Part shown: in pieces, positions 7,994 through 15,852 of the stretch
How the letters are laid out: every line of letters begins with the position of its first letter
How positions within the stretch are numbered: the first letter of the stretch is position 1
Assembly (NCBI RefSeq): GCF_900176345.1
Contig: NZ_FWXU01000005.1
Span: 62,001-126,000, forward strand
DNA length: 64,000 bases
From: Rhizobium sp. RU36D
Lineage (GTDB): Bacteria; Pseudomonadota; Alphaproteobacteria; Rhizobiales; Rhizobiaceae
Reading direction: 5' to 3'
Notes under the pieces: generated by a model
Seen by the model: only the letters and a program-made list of their open reading frames with translations
The model's database searches: none
What the model was told of the DNA's origin: nothing
Program-made: the position numbers and the translations under genes

Positions 7994-9007
7994 ATGATTA
8001 AGGCACTGATGATCGAAAGCGAAAATGTCACGCGCTTTCACCAGGTGGACAGGCAGCCGCTGGGTGCGGGCGAGGTTCGTGTAGGCGTGCGCCATATCGG
8101 ACTGTGCGGCAGCGATCTCAACACCTTCAAGGGACTGAATCCTCTGGTGCAATTGCCGCGCATTCCCGGCCACGAGATCGGCGGGGAAGTGCTTGAGGTC
8201 GGCGCGGGTGTCGATGCCGGATTTCAAATCGGTGCCCGGGTCATCGTCATGCCCTATACCAATTGCGGGACATGCTCATCCTGCCGCAAGGGCCGCCTGA
8301 ATGCCTGCCGCTACAACAAGACCCTCGGTGTGCAGCAGAATGGCGGGCTTGCCGAAGAGATCGTGCTTCCCGCTGCCAAATTGATCCTCAATGACACATT
8401 GGTGCCGCGTCGGCTGGCGCTCGTCGAGCCGCTGTCGGTTGGCTTCCATGCGGTTGCTCGCGGGCGTGTCGGAAAGGGAGACAAGGTCGCGGTGCTCGGC
8501 TGTGGCATGATCGGCATGGGCGCGATCATCGGTGCCGTGGCTGCCGGTGCCGAGGTCCTCGCCACCGATATCAGCCCCGAGAAGCGGGCGCTGGCCGAAC
8601 GCTTTGGAGCGACGCTCACGGTGGATGCCGGCGCGGATGTTCTGGCGGCGGTGAATGATTGGACCGGTGGCGACGGCGTCGATGTGGCTCTGGAAGCAGT
8701 CGGCTTGCCGCAGACCTTCACGCAGGCCATCGACCTCGCCTGCTTTGCCGGGCGTGTTGTCTATATCGGCTATTCCAAGGCGCCGGTGACCTATGACACC
8801 AAGTTCTTCAACTTGAAGGAACTCGATATCATGGGCTCGCGCAACGCCACGATCGACGATTTTCGCGCTGTCATCCGCCATCTCGAAACGATCGGCGATC
8901 AGGCCGACGCTTTGATCTCGAAGGTCTTTGCCTTCGATGATGCCGAGCAGGCCCTGCCCTATTGGGACAGCAACCGGAACTCTCTCAAGGTGGTGATCGA
9001 GCGCTGA
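7994..9007 (+). CDS. Zinc-dependent medium-chain alcohol dehydrogenase
   Basis: A 337-residue MDR-family NAD(P)-dependent dehydrogenase. Catalytic zinc ligands are in GLCGSDLNTF and PGHEIGGEV; the structural zinc lobe is complete (CGTCSSCRKGRLNAC, CX2CX2CX7C). The Rossmann motif is GCGMIGMGAIIG. Overall it resembles polyol/sugar-acid dehydrogenases (sorbitol, L-idonate or L-galactonate 5-dehydrogenase branch); the exact substrate cannot be fixed. Start ATG 7994 has AAGGA six bases upstream; the open frame further 5' is not MDR-like. It is the last gene before the replication region and shows no obvious operon partner. Confidence 0.9.
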   Translation: MIKALMIESENVTRFHQVDRQPLGAGEVRVGVRHIGLCGSDLNTFKGLNPLVQLPRIPGHEIGGEVLEVGAGVDAGFQIGARVIVMPYTNCGTCSSCRKGRLNACRYNKTLGVQQNGGLAEEIVLPAAKLILNDTLVPRRLALVEPLSVGFHAVARGRVGKGDKVAVLGCGMIGMGAIIGAVAAGAEVLATDISPEKRALAERFGATLTVDAGADVLAAVNDWTGGDGVDVALEAVGLPQTFTQAIDLACFAGRVVYIGYSKAPVTYDTKFFNLKELDIMGSRNATIDDFRAVIRHLETIGDQADALISKVFAFDDAEQALPYWDSNRNSLKVVIER

Positions 9008-9059
9008 CTCGGCTGACCTCGCGGCCGAAGGCATGATTGTCAGCGCATGGCTGATTCTA

Positions 9060-9079
9060 CGTGTTCATGAACGAACACG
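9060..9079. repeat. Inverted repeat upstream of repA
   Basis: CGTGTTC (9060-9066) and GAACACG (9073-9079) form a perfect dyad across six bases, and GTTCATGAAC (9063-9072) is itself a 10-bp palindrome. It lies 225 bases before repA, in the 296-base gap after the dehydrogenase. Candidate RepA operator or RepB (parS-like) site; it lacks the GC centre usual for repABC parS. Confidence 0.4.
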
Positions 9080-9171
9080 CCGTCGAATCGGGTCGCACCC
9101 AATCTGCCGCCGCATGATCACGGCGAGCGCATGAGAAGGCTGGCGACGGTATCCTGTTGATAAAAAAGCGC

Positions 9172-9192
9172 GATCCGCAGTGCCTGCGGATC
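9172..9192. repeat. Perfect 9-3-9 dyad in the repA leader
   Basis: GATCCGCAG (9172-9180), TGC, CTGCGGATC (9184-9192): a perfect inverted repeat 112 bases before the repA start. It could be the RepA autoregulatory operator or an mRNA hairpin. Confidence 0.45.
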
Positions 9193-9303
9193 TGCAACAC
9201 GCGCCCGGACCGCAATTGTCTTGTCACGCCGCGGGAATCGGGGCAGAGTGACGATAATTCTCCCGAAAATCGAGAAAAATCGTTACACGAGGCGCGCACC
9301 GGA

Positions 9304-10485
9304 ATGAACGTGAGAAAGGCAATATCTGAGGCTTTGCCCAGTTTTGCGGAAACCATATTGGATCAGGGAAGCGAGATCTCCAGCAAGCTGGATATGTTGC
9401 GGTTCGAAAAATTTCCGCCGAACGCCCAGAAGTCGCTTCGGCTGTTCACGCTTGCCGAAGTGGCCGATTTTGTCGGCGTGTCCCAAAGCTATCTCAAGAA
9501 GCTGCATCTGCAGGGGAAGGGTGTTGAGCCAACCACGGTGACGGCGTCCGGTCGCCGCTACTACACGGCGGAACAGATGGACGAGTTGCGGGCACTGCTG
9601 GATCGCCAACCGCATCGCAAGGGCAGCGAGAAGCTTCAGGTCATCGCTGTCGTGAACTTCAAGGGCGGCTCGGGCAAGACCACGACATCGGCGCATCTCG
9701 CCCAATACCTGGCGCTGAGCGGCTATCGCGTTCTGGCCGTGGATCTCGACCCCCAGGCGTCGCTGACGGCGCTTTACGGGATACAGCCTGAGCTGGATGA
9801 GAAGCCGTCCTTTTATGAGACGCTGCGCTATGACGAGAAGCGGCGGCCAATCACTGATATCATCCAGCCGACCAATTTTCCCAATCTCGATATCGTTCCG
9901 GCCAATCTCGAACTTCAGGAATACGAATACGAGACCCCGCTCGCGATGCAGCGGAAGGATACGACGGACGGCAAGCTGTTCTATACCCGCATCGGGACTG
10001 CACTGACCGATGTCGATGATCGCTATGACGTGGTCGTGGTCGACTGCCCGCCGCAGTTGGGTTATCTCACGCTGACGGCACTGACGGCTGCGACCTCCGT
10101 CCTGATCACCGTACATCCGCAGATGCTCGATATCATGTCGATGTCGCAATTCCTGTTGATGTTGGGTGACATCCTGAAAAGCATCGAAGGTGCAGGCGTC
10201 AGCGTGAGCCTTGATTGGTTCCGCTACCTGATCACCCGCTACGAGCCGATGGACATTCCGCAGCAACAGATGGTGGGCTTCATGCAGTCCATGTTTGCGC
10301 AGCACATGATGCGCAATCACATGGTGAAGTCGACCGCCGTCTCCGATGCCGGGCTAACCAAGCAGACGCTCTACGAGGTCGAACGCTCGCAGTTTTCGCC
10401 TGCGACCTACGATCGGGCCCGCGAATCGACTGACGCTGTGAATGCCGAAGTGGCTGAGCTGATGCGCAAGGCATGGGGTCGGTGA
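9304..10485 (+). CDS. repA: Plasmid partition ATPase RepA (ParA family)
   Basis: 393 residues, the usual size for RepA of repABC replicons. An N-terminal region with a MerR-like helix-turn-helix (FTLAEVADFVGVSQSYLKKLHLQGKG) precedes the ParA ATPase domain: deviant Walker A KGGSGKTT at residues 120-127, switch region LAVDLDPQASLT, and VVVVDCPPQLGYLTLTAL. RepA works with RepB to segregate the replicon and represses its own operon. The start ATG 9304 gives the conserved N-terminal length; the open frame upstream is not conserved in character. It is the first gene of repABC; repB follows after 81 bases. Confidence 0.97.
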   Translation: MNVRKAISEALPSFAETILDQGSEISSKLDMLRFEKFPPNAQKSLRLFTLAEVADFVGVSQSYLKKLHLQGKGVEPTTVTASGRRYYTAEQMDELRALLDRQPHRKGSEKLQVIAVVNFKGGSGKTTTSAHLAQYLALSGYRVLAVDLDPQASLTALYGIQPELDEKPSFYETLRYDEKRRPITDIIQPTNFPNLDIVPANLELQEYEYETPLAMQRKDTTDGKLFYTRIGTALTDVDDRYDVVVVDCPPQLGYLTLTALTAATSVLITVHPQMLDIMSMSQFLLMLGDILKSIEGAGVSVSLDWFRYLITRYEPMDIPQQQMVGFMQSMFAQHMMRNHMVKSTAVSDAGLTKQTLYEVERSQFSPATYDRARESTDAVNAEVAELMRKAWGR

Positions 10486-10566
10486 TGTCGCGTCAATTGT
10501 CAGCCGTACAGATGGGGTTTTTCTCGTTTGAAATCAGCGAGATGAACGCGAATAAGGGTGTAGATC

Positions 10567-11553
10567 ATGGCGCGTAAGGACGTATTTGCCAATATTACGG
10601 CGACAGACAGCGCCCGTCCGGAGAGGAAGGCGACACCGGGTTACGCCACCCGTGGCGCGTCGCGCTCCATGATCAACTCCTTGGGGGAACTTGCCGAACG
10701 AGCGGCCAAGGCCGAACAGATCATGGAAGGAGAGGCTGTGGTCGATCTTGATCCTGCTCTTCTAGACGACTCCTTCGTGTCTGATCGCCTTGACGACGAC
10801 GAGGTGGCCTTTGGAGAGCTGGTCGAGGCCATCAGGGAGAGGGGACAAGACAGCCCGATCCTTGTGCGGCCGCATCCAACGGCATTAGGGCGATATCAGG
10901 TGGTCTTTGGCCACAGGCGGTTGAAGGCAGCGCGGCTGCTGGAAAAGCCGGTCCGGGCCGTGATCAAGCCGATCGCCGATCTCGATCACGTCATTGCCCA
11001 GGGGCAGGAAAACTCTGCGCGGGAAAACCTGTCGTTCATCGAGCGCGCTGTCTTTGCCCAAAAGCTGCAGGATCTGGCCTATGACCGGGCCACGATCCAG
11101 AAAGCGCTTTCCGTCGATGCGCCCATGCTGACGCGGATGTTGTCTGTGGCAGGCCGTGTTCCGCATGAGGTTCTCAAAGCGATCGGAGCGGCTAAAGGAA
11201 TTGGACGCGATCGATGGCTTGATCTCGCGCAGCTGCTGGAACGGCCCGACAATACCAACAGGGCCATCGCCTTGGTCAAGGAAGTCGGTTTCGCCGAGTC
11301 ACCCTCGGAACACCGCTTCGAGCGTATCGTGTCGGAGCTTAAGAAAGTCCGCCGCAGCGTCAAAAGCAGTGCCGCGACAGCGACCTGGCAATCCGGCGAC
11401 CAAGCAGTCAAGGCAGAATATAAGAATACCGGCAAGTCATTCACCCTGGCCTTGAAGGCTAGGGATGCCGGCAAATTCGGGCGCTTCTTGTCGGAGAACT
11501 TGGAGCGCTTCTACGACGAGTTCCGCAAGGAAGGTAGTGAACACGGAGACTAA
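10567..11553 (+). CDS. repB: Plasmid partition protein RepB (ParB family)
   Basis: A 328-residue ParB/RepB protein that binds the centromere-like parS site and RepA. The N-terminus MARKDVFANI and the ParB box (residues about 80-175) with PILVRPHP, YQVVFGHRRLKAARLL and GQENSARENLSFIERA are textbook; the following helix-turn-helix region includes LSVDAPMLTRMLSVAGRVP. The C-terminal part is basic and probably dimerises. Its stop codon is 10 bases before the T-tract of the antisense inc RNA on the other strand. Confidence 0.97.
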   Translation: MARKDVFANITATDSARPERKATPGYATRGASRSMINSLGELAERAAKAEQIMEGEAVVDLDPALLDDSFVSDRLDDDEVAFGELVEAIRERGQDSPILVRPHPTALGRYQVVFGHRRLKAARLLEKPVRAVIKPIADLDHVIAQGQENSARENLSFIERAVFAQKLQDLAYDRATIQKALSVDAPMLTRMLSVAGRVPHEVLKAIGAAKGIGRDRWLDLAQLLERPDNTNRAIALVKEVGFAESPSEHRFERIVSELKKVRRSVKSSAATATWQSGDQAVKAEYKNTGKSFTLALKARDAGKFGRFLSENLERFYDEFRKEGSEHGD

Positions 11554-11560
11554 CTAGCAA

Positions 11561-11599
11561 AAGAAAAAGGCCCCCAAGCGACCGAAGTCGTGGAAGCCT
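11561..11599 (-). terminator. Intrinsic terminator of the inc RNA
   Basis: On the minus strand an 8-bp stem (11599-11592 with 11575-11568, two G-U pairs) encloses a 4-bp stem with a TTCG tetraloop, followed by TTTTTCTT. On the plus strand the same dyad lies in the repC leader and can form a structure that the ctRNA influences. Confidence 0.85.
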
Positions 11600-11614
11600 C
11601 TCTCATCGTTTAGC
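11561..11614 (-). ncRNA. repABC antisense inc RNA (ctRNA)
   Basis: The repB-repC gap holds a leftward transcription unit. Its parts are a -35 TTGACA (11649-11644), a 17-base spacer, a -10-like GATTCT (11626-11621), and a strong intrinsic terminator: AGGCTTCC..GGGGGCCT stem with an inner CGAC-TTCG-GTCG hairpin (11599-11568) and a T-rich tail (11567-11561). The transcript would be about 50 bases, as for known repABC countertranscribed RNAs that repress RepC synthesis and set copy number and incompatibility. The start near 11614 is estimated from the -10. Confidence 0.88.
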
Positions 11615-11620
11615 AGCCTG

Positions 11621-11649
11621 AGAATCGCATTTCCACGAATCACTGTCAA
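11621..11649 (-). promoter_or_regulatory. Promoter of the antisense inc RNA
   Basis: TTGACA at 11649-11644, 17-base spacing, GATTCT at 11626-11621, on the minus strand. The -35 is perfect and the -10 moderate, typical for housekeeping-sigma promoters of repABC ctRNAs. Confidence 0.75.
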
Positions 11650-11707
11650 GAGTAGAGCCGTCGTTTTGACGGGCCGATTTCGTTTGCCTTACAACAGGTG
11701 AAGGAAA

Positions 11708-12922
11708 ATGCAGGTTGGAAATGTAACCACGCCCTTTGGGCGGCGGGCGATGACGCTTGGGATGCTTGCAACGCAGGTCACCAGCGCGACCATCGCTCCA
11801 GGTAAGTCGATCGACAAATGGAAGCTATACCGCGCCCTGTGTGAAGCGCGGGTGCGGCTTGGGATATCCGACCGCGCGCTGTCCCTCTTGAATGCGCTCT
11901 TGTCGTTCTCGCCGAAGTCAGAGCTATCGGAGGAGAACGGGCTGGTGGTCTTCCCGTCAAACAACCAGCTGTCCCTCAGGGCAAACGGCATGGCAGAGGC
12001 GACGATACGCCGGCATTTGGCCGTACTCGTTCAAGCGGGTCTGCTGGTTCGCAGGGACAGCGCGAACGGCAAGCGCTATGCCCGACGGGACGAGCACGGC
12101 GACCTCGACGAGGCCTTTGGTTTTTCGTTGGCGCCACTTCTGGCTCGTGCCGAGGAGATCGAGCAGATCGCTGCTGATGTCGTTGCAGAACGCCTGCATC
12201 TGCAGCGGCTTCGCGAGCGTCTGACGATATGCCGGCGCGACGTCGCCAAGCTCATCAATACGGCGCTGGAAGAGGGGGCGCCTGGGGACTGGCTCGACGC
12301 ACAGGCTGAACTTCGGCTACTCGTCGGGGCTTTACCGCGCGTTCCGATAGCCCAGGATCTCGACAATGTCTTGAAGTCCGTCGAAGAACTCCGCGACCGA
12401 TTGGTTAACAGATTGCAAACGCTGTCTTCTTACAAAAATATAATCGGCAGTCCCGATCAAAGTGAGCGGCACATACAGAATTCAAATACCGAATCACCGA
12501 ATGAATCTGAACCAGCCTTCGAAAAAAGGCAGGAGCAAAAACCGAAGGTCGTGCAGCTTGACCCTGGAACACAGTTGAAGGCATTTCCGCTGTCTATGGT
12601 CCTGCGGGCATGCCCCGAAATCTCGGCCTATGGACCGGGCGGCGCCATATCCAGCTGGCGCGAAATGATGGCTGCGGCGGTGCTTGTGCGATCGATGCTC
12701 GGCGTCAGCCCTTCGGCCTACGAGCATGCCTGTGAGGTGATGGGGCCTGAAAGCGCGGCCGTGGCGGTTGCTTGCATCCTCGAAAGGGGAGGGGAGATCA
12801 ACTCGGCCGGCGGCTATCTGCGCGACCTGACCCGACGGGCGGAGCGCGGCGAGTTTTCCTTGGGGCCGATGCTCATGGCCTTGCTGAGAGCACGCGGCGT
12901 TTCGGACAGGCAGGCATCATGA
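11708..12922 (+). CDS. repC: Replication initiator RepC
   Basis: 404 residues, the expected size for RepC of repABC replicons. The N-terminus is diagnostic: VTTPFGRRAMTLGMLATQ. A winged-helix DNA-binding region follows (SIDKWKLYRALCEARVRLGISDRALSLLNALL, then NGMAEATIRRHLAVLVQAGLLVRRDS). The C-terminal part holds an AWKREM-like segment, here ISSWREMMAAAVLVRSMLGVSPSAYEHA. The origin usually lies inside repC. Start ATG 11708 has AAGGA just upstream; translation is expected to be controlled by the antisense inc RNA in the leader, which also shows a CCGTC-GTTTT-GACGG hairpin (11658-11672). Confidence 0.97.
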   Translation: MQVGNVTTPFGRRAMTLGMLATQVTSATIAPGKSIDKWKLYRALCEARVRLGISDRALSLLNALLSFSPKSELSEENGLVVFPSNNQLSLRANGMAEATIRRHLAVLVQAGLLVRRDSANGKRYARRDEHGDLDEAFGFSLAPLLARAEEIEQIAADVVAERLHLQRLRERLTICRRDVAKLINTALEEGAPGDWLDAQAELRLLVGALPRVPIAQDLDNVLKSVEELRDRLVNRLQTLSSYKNIIGSPDQSERHIQNSNTESPNESEPAFEKRQEQKPKVVQLDPGTQLKAFPLSMVLRACPEISAYGPGGAISSWREMMAAAVLVRSMLGVSPSAYEHACEVMGPESAAVAVACILERGGEINSAGGYLRDLTRRAERGEFSLGPMLMALLRARGVSDRQAS

Positions 12923-13002
12923 GCGATCAGTTGCGCCTGCTAAATCCGAGCATCAAGCATCCTGTGATCGACCTACCAAGGCGGCTGACTGCAGGTCCGG
13001 GC

Positions 13003-14130
13003 TCAGAGGCCCGCCGCCTTTGTCATGTTCACGCGAAAGCGGTCGCGGCGCCGCTGGTATTTTCTGGTCATTTCGGCCGAGGCATGGCCGAGTTGTTTTT
13101 GAACATGCCGTTCATCGACCTCCGCCGAGGAGGCGAGGCCGGCGCGAAGCGAGTGACCGGCAAATTTCTGCGCGCGTTCGCCTTCCGGCAGATCGCCACG
13201 CACACCTGCTGCAAGCGCGGTACGCTTCACCAGTCTTGCAATCTCCTGATCGTTCAACCGCTCGGAGCCGACCGATTTTCCGTGCTTGGTCACCCGGCGG
13301 AAGACGGGACCATGGGCAATCCTGGCGAATTTCATCCAGGCCGTCAGCGCCGCGACGGGGCAGGTGAGATCAGACGAACCGCGGCCGATCTCGACTTCTC
13401 GCCATCCGGTCTTTCCCCGCAATGTCAGCAGAACGCCCTTATCGAGGATTTCGAGATAGCCGCGGCCGTCTTCCGTCTGGTCCCGACCGACATCCAGCCC
13501 GGTGATCTCCGAGCGCCTCAAGCCGCCGGCAAATCCGATCAGGAGCATGGCCCGGTCGCGCAGTCCTCGAAGCGTGCTGCGATCCAGCGTCTCCAGCATG
13601 GCTATGAGATCTTCGGGCAGCACCGCTTCCTTCTGCTGCGGCGGGCGGCCATGGGAGTTGCGGATGCCGGCCATCACGGTGGCGATGTGGCGGTCCCGTC
13701 GCTCCAGAGACAGGCCTCTTTGCGCATAGTTCCAGGTGATCGAGGACAAGCGGCGCTCGATCGTCGAGACGGAGTTCTTGCGGCCATCCGCGCTGGCGGC
13801 ACCCGACGCACAAGCGGTGATGTAAAGCCCCACCACCTGCGGGCTTGGCGGCATCAGGGGCAGGTTTTGCCGGCGGCACCACGTCGAGTAATGCGACCAG
13901 TCAGAGGCATAGGCGCGCCGGGTGTTCGCGGAACTGGCCGCTTCGACATAAGTGCGGGCCCGCGCAACGAGATCGTCCAGATGCGCAGGCAGGCTTTCGC
14001 CGCTGTCGTCTTGCCTGTCCAGCGCATGAACAGGCGTATGTCCGTCATGCGGGTCCAGATGATCGTGGTCTTCCGGTAAACTGCTGCTGGCGGTCATTGG
14101 GCTTCCGATTGTCGTGAACGAATCATGCAC
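13003..14130 (-). CDS. Tyrosine site-specific recombinase/integrase
   Basis: A 375-residue phage-integrase-family recombinase. The N-terminal core-binding SAM-like domain covers about residues 53-160 (THRRAY-type segment ANTRRAYASDWSHYSTWC). The catalytic set is complete: R205 (GGLRRSE), K240 (LRGKTG), H326 and R329 (HSLRAG), H349 (QLGHAS) and Y358 (TRKYQRR). Recombinases of this type are frequent beside repC on rhizobial plasmids, where they may resolve multimers. It is convergent with repC, with 80 bases between the stops. The start could also be the internal ATG at 14097. The N-terminal 50 residues are His/Asp-rich and probably disordered. Confidence 0.92.
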   Translation of the reverse strand: MHDSFTTIGSPMTASSSLPEDHDHLDPHDGHTPVHALDRQDDSGESLPAHLDDLVARARTYVEAASSANTRRAYASDWSHYSTWCRRQNLPLMPPSPQVVGLYITACASGAASADGRKNSVSTIERRLSSITWNYAQRGLSLERRDRHIATVMAGIRNSHGRPPQQKEAVLPEDLIAMLETLDRSTLRGLRDRAMLLIGFAGGLRRSEITGLDVGRDQTEDGRGYLEILDKGVLLTLRGKTGWREVEIGRGSSDLTCPVAALTAWMKFARIAHGPVFRRVTKHGKSVGSERLNDQEIARLVKRTALAAGVRGDLPEGERAQKFAGHSLRAGLASSAEVDERHVQKQLGHASAEMTRKYQRRRDRFRVNMTKAAGL

Positions 14131-14444
14131 ATCACTATAGCCCGGCAGAAACCGGTTTGACGACTGTTGTGGAGTCCTTGCGTCCCCGCCATCCGAAAAC
14201 CGCGTATAGTCCTGGCCACGGACGAGAATCGGTGAAAGCTCACAGGGAGCGATAATGCAAGGTTATCATGCGTTATTTGCAAGCATCATAGTGGGCGGTT
14301 TGTGCGTTATTTAAATGGAGTTATGTCGCTGTCTATGCCAGTCCGCGACGCTTCAATCCCACTGGAAAAATCCGCAGCTTCGACATGGCTGCTGACTTCT
14401 CTGATGCAAGAGTTTGCCGACAGGCACGCTGCAAGGACTTGCAT
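14131..14444. other. Non-coding gap with a 10-bp direct repeat
   Basis: No supportable gene is present in these 314 bases between the recombinase and the M24 peptidase. TGCGTTATTT occurs twice (14269-14278 and 14303-14312), 34 bases apart, in an AT-richer pocket. This could be a crossover or accessory site for the adjacent recombinase, but nothing proves it. Confidence 0.4.
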
Positions 14445-15659
14445 CTAGGCGAGGCTGATCAAGTCGCGCGACAAACGGTTCATGGTTTGGGCTCCTTCCT
14501 GCGTGATCAAGAACTGTTCCTCGATCATCAGGGCGCCTATGCCATTGGCATAAAACGGCGCTTCCAGGGCCAGCACCATTCCCGGCTCTATGACGATGGG
14601 GTTGGCGTGGGAGAGGAAGGGCCATTCCTCGATGCCGGTGGCTGATCCGACCGAGTGGCCGAAATGGCCACGGTAATACTCGTGGAATCCATGCCGGCGC
14701 ATGGTCGACAACATCGCCGCATGTACCTCGCCAAAGGTCTTGCCGGGTCTCAGAACCTCGACGCCTGCCAGGAATGCGTCGAGCAGGGCCTTGTAGATTT
14801 CAGCCGCCAGCGGCGCGGGTGTGCCCCAGACGAAGGTGCGGGCGCCATCGGAGGAGTAGCCATCGACCAGTGTGCCGACATCCGCCTTGATTAGATCGCC
14901 TGGACCGAGGATGGCCGCACCGTTCTGCAGATCTGGCCCGATGGAGATATAGTCCCAGTGGCCCGACAGCCCGAAACCGCCCTGGCTTGCCGCCGCGCGA
15001 GCACCCGAGAGCCAGGCGGCGGAAAGGTCCGCAACCCCGATGCCCGGACGTGCCTCGCGCATCAGGCTTTCCAGCCCTGCCTCCGCGCAGTGGGCCGCGC
15101 GGCGCAGCCGGTCGATTTCCCTGTAGTTCTTGATCAGCCGCAACCGCCGCAGCACCTCGGAGCCATCGCGCCACGTCACATCGGGGATCGCTCGTTGCAG
15201 CAGGGCAAAATCGGCGGCCGGCATGAAGTCGAGGTCGATGCCAAGGCGAGCACGGGAGAGGCCGCGCTCGTCCAGCAGGTCGCGCAGCAGGGCGAAACAT
15301 TGGGCCTGGTCGAAGGTTTCCGGACGCGGACCCACATTGGCGCTCTGGCGATAGGCGGCGTCGATGTCGGCGATGGAGCTGGCATCTGAGGCCGTCACCC
15401 CGTCGATCCAGATGCGATGCGTGCGGATGTCGATGGGCCGTGCACTTCCCGCTGCGTGATCGCTCATGATGGCCGCAAGAGGTGCGCCCGCATCGGCGGG
15501 CACCAGCGCAATGGCCGAGCCGGCGCGTCCCCACATCGTCGCGACGCCGGCTGCGAGGCCCGTCGCATAGCGGAATGCCTCGGGACGGAAGAGAACCATG
15601 CCCTCCAGCCCGTCCGCCGCCAGCAGTGTTTGCGCCCTTGCCCGATCGATCTCGCTCAT
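14445..15659 (-). CDS. M24 family metallopeptidase (Xaa-Pro aminopeptidase-like)
   Basis: A 404-residue cytoplasmic creatinase/prolidase-fold protein. The N-terminal creatinase-like domain (about 1-165) precedes a pita-bread domain with all five metal ligands: two Asp in IKADVGTLVDGYSSDGART, His in GHFGHSVG, Glu in VLALEAPFY and Glu in MIEEQFL. Members cleave Xaa-Pro bonds or C-N bonds of related amides. The start was set at ATG 15659 (MSEIDRARA) because GAGG lies five to eight bases upstream; the longer frame has no such site. It is divergent from an Opp/Dpp-type importer operon, so it probably digests the imported peptide. Confidence 0.9.
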   Translation of the reverse strand: MSEIDRARAQTLLAADGLEGMVLFRPEAFRYATGLAAGVATMWGRAGSAIALVPADAGAPLAAIMSDHAAGSARPIDIRTHRIWIDGVTASDASSIADIDAAYRQSANVGPRPETFDQAQCFALLRDLLDERGLSRARLGIDLDFMPAADFALLQRAIPDVTWRDGSEVLRRLRLIKNYREIDRLRRAAHCAEAGLESLMREARPGIGVADLSAAWLSGARAAASQGGFGLSGHWDYISIGPDLQNGAAILGPGDLIKADVGTLVDGYSSDGARTFVWGTPAPLAAEIYKALLDAFLAGVEVLRPGKTFGEVHAAMLSTMRRHGFHEYYRGHFGHSVGSATGIEEWPFLSHANPIVIEPGMVLALEAPFYANGIGALMIEEQFLITQEGAQTMNRLSRDLISLA

Positions 15660-15852
15660 TGCACCCTCATTGTCCTCACCCGGCGTCATGCAGCACCGGC
15701 GCGAAATCTATCCTCCGGTTTCACGTTCGTTGAAAGACAATTCCAGAGGATTTCCATAAATTGGATCGGAGGAGGATGGCATGCCGGCCCGCGGACGCTA
15801 TGATTGCTCCCATGAACGCCGGCCGACGGCGATCGCCATACAGGAGAATGAC

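Noticed and set aside
9157..9303. Upstream extension of repA from base 9157
   Set aside because: The extra 49 residues do not resemble RepA, whose size is already correct from ATG 9304, and they run across a perfect dyad.
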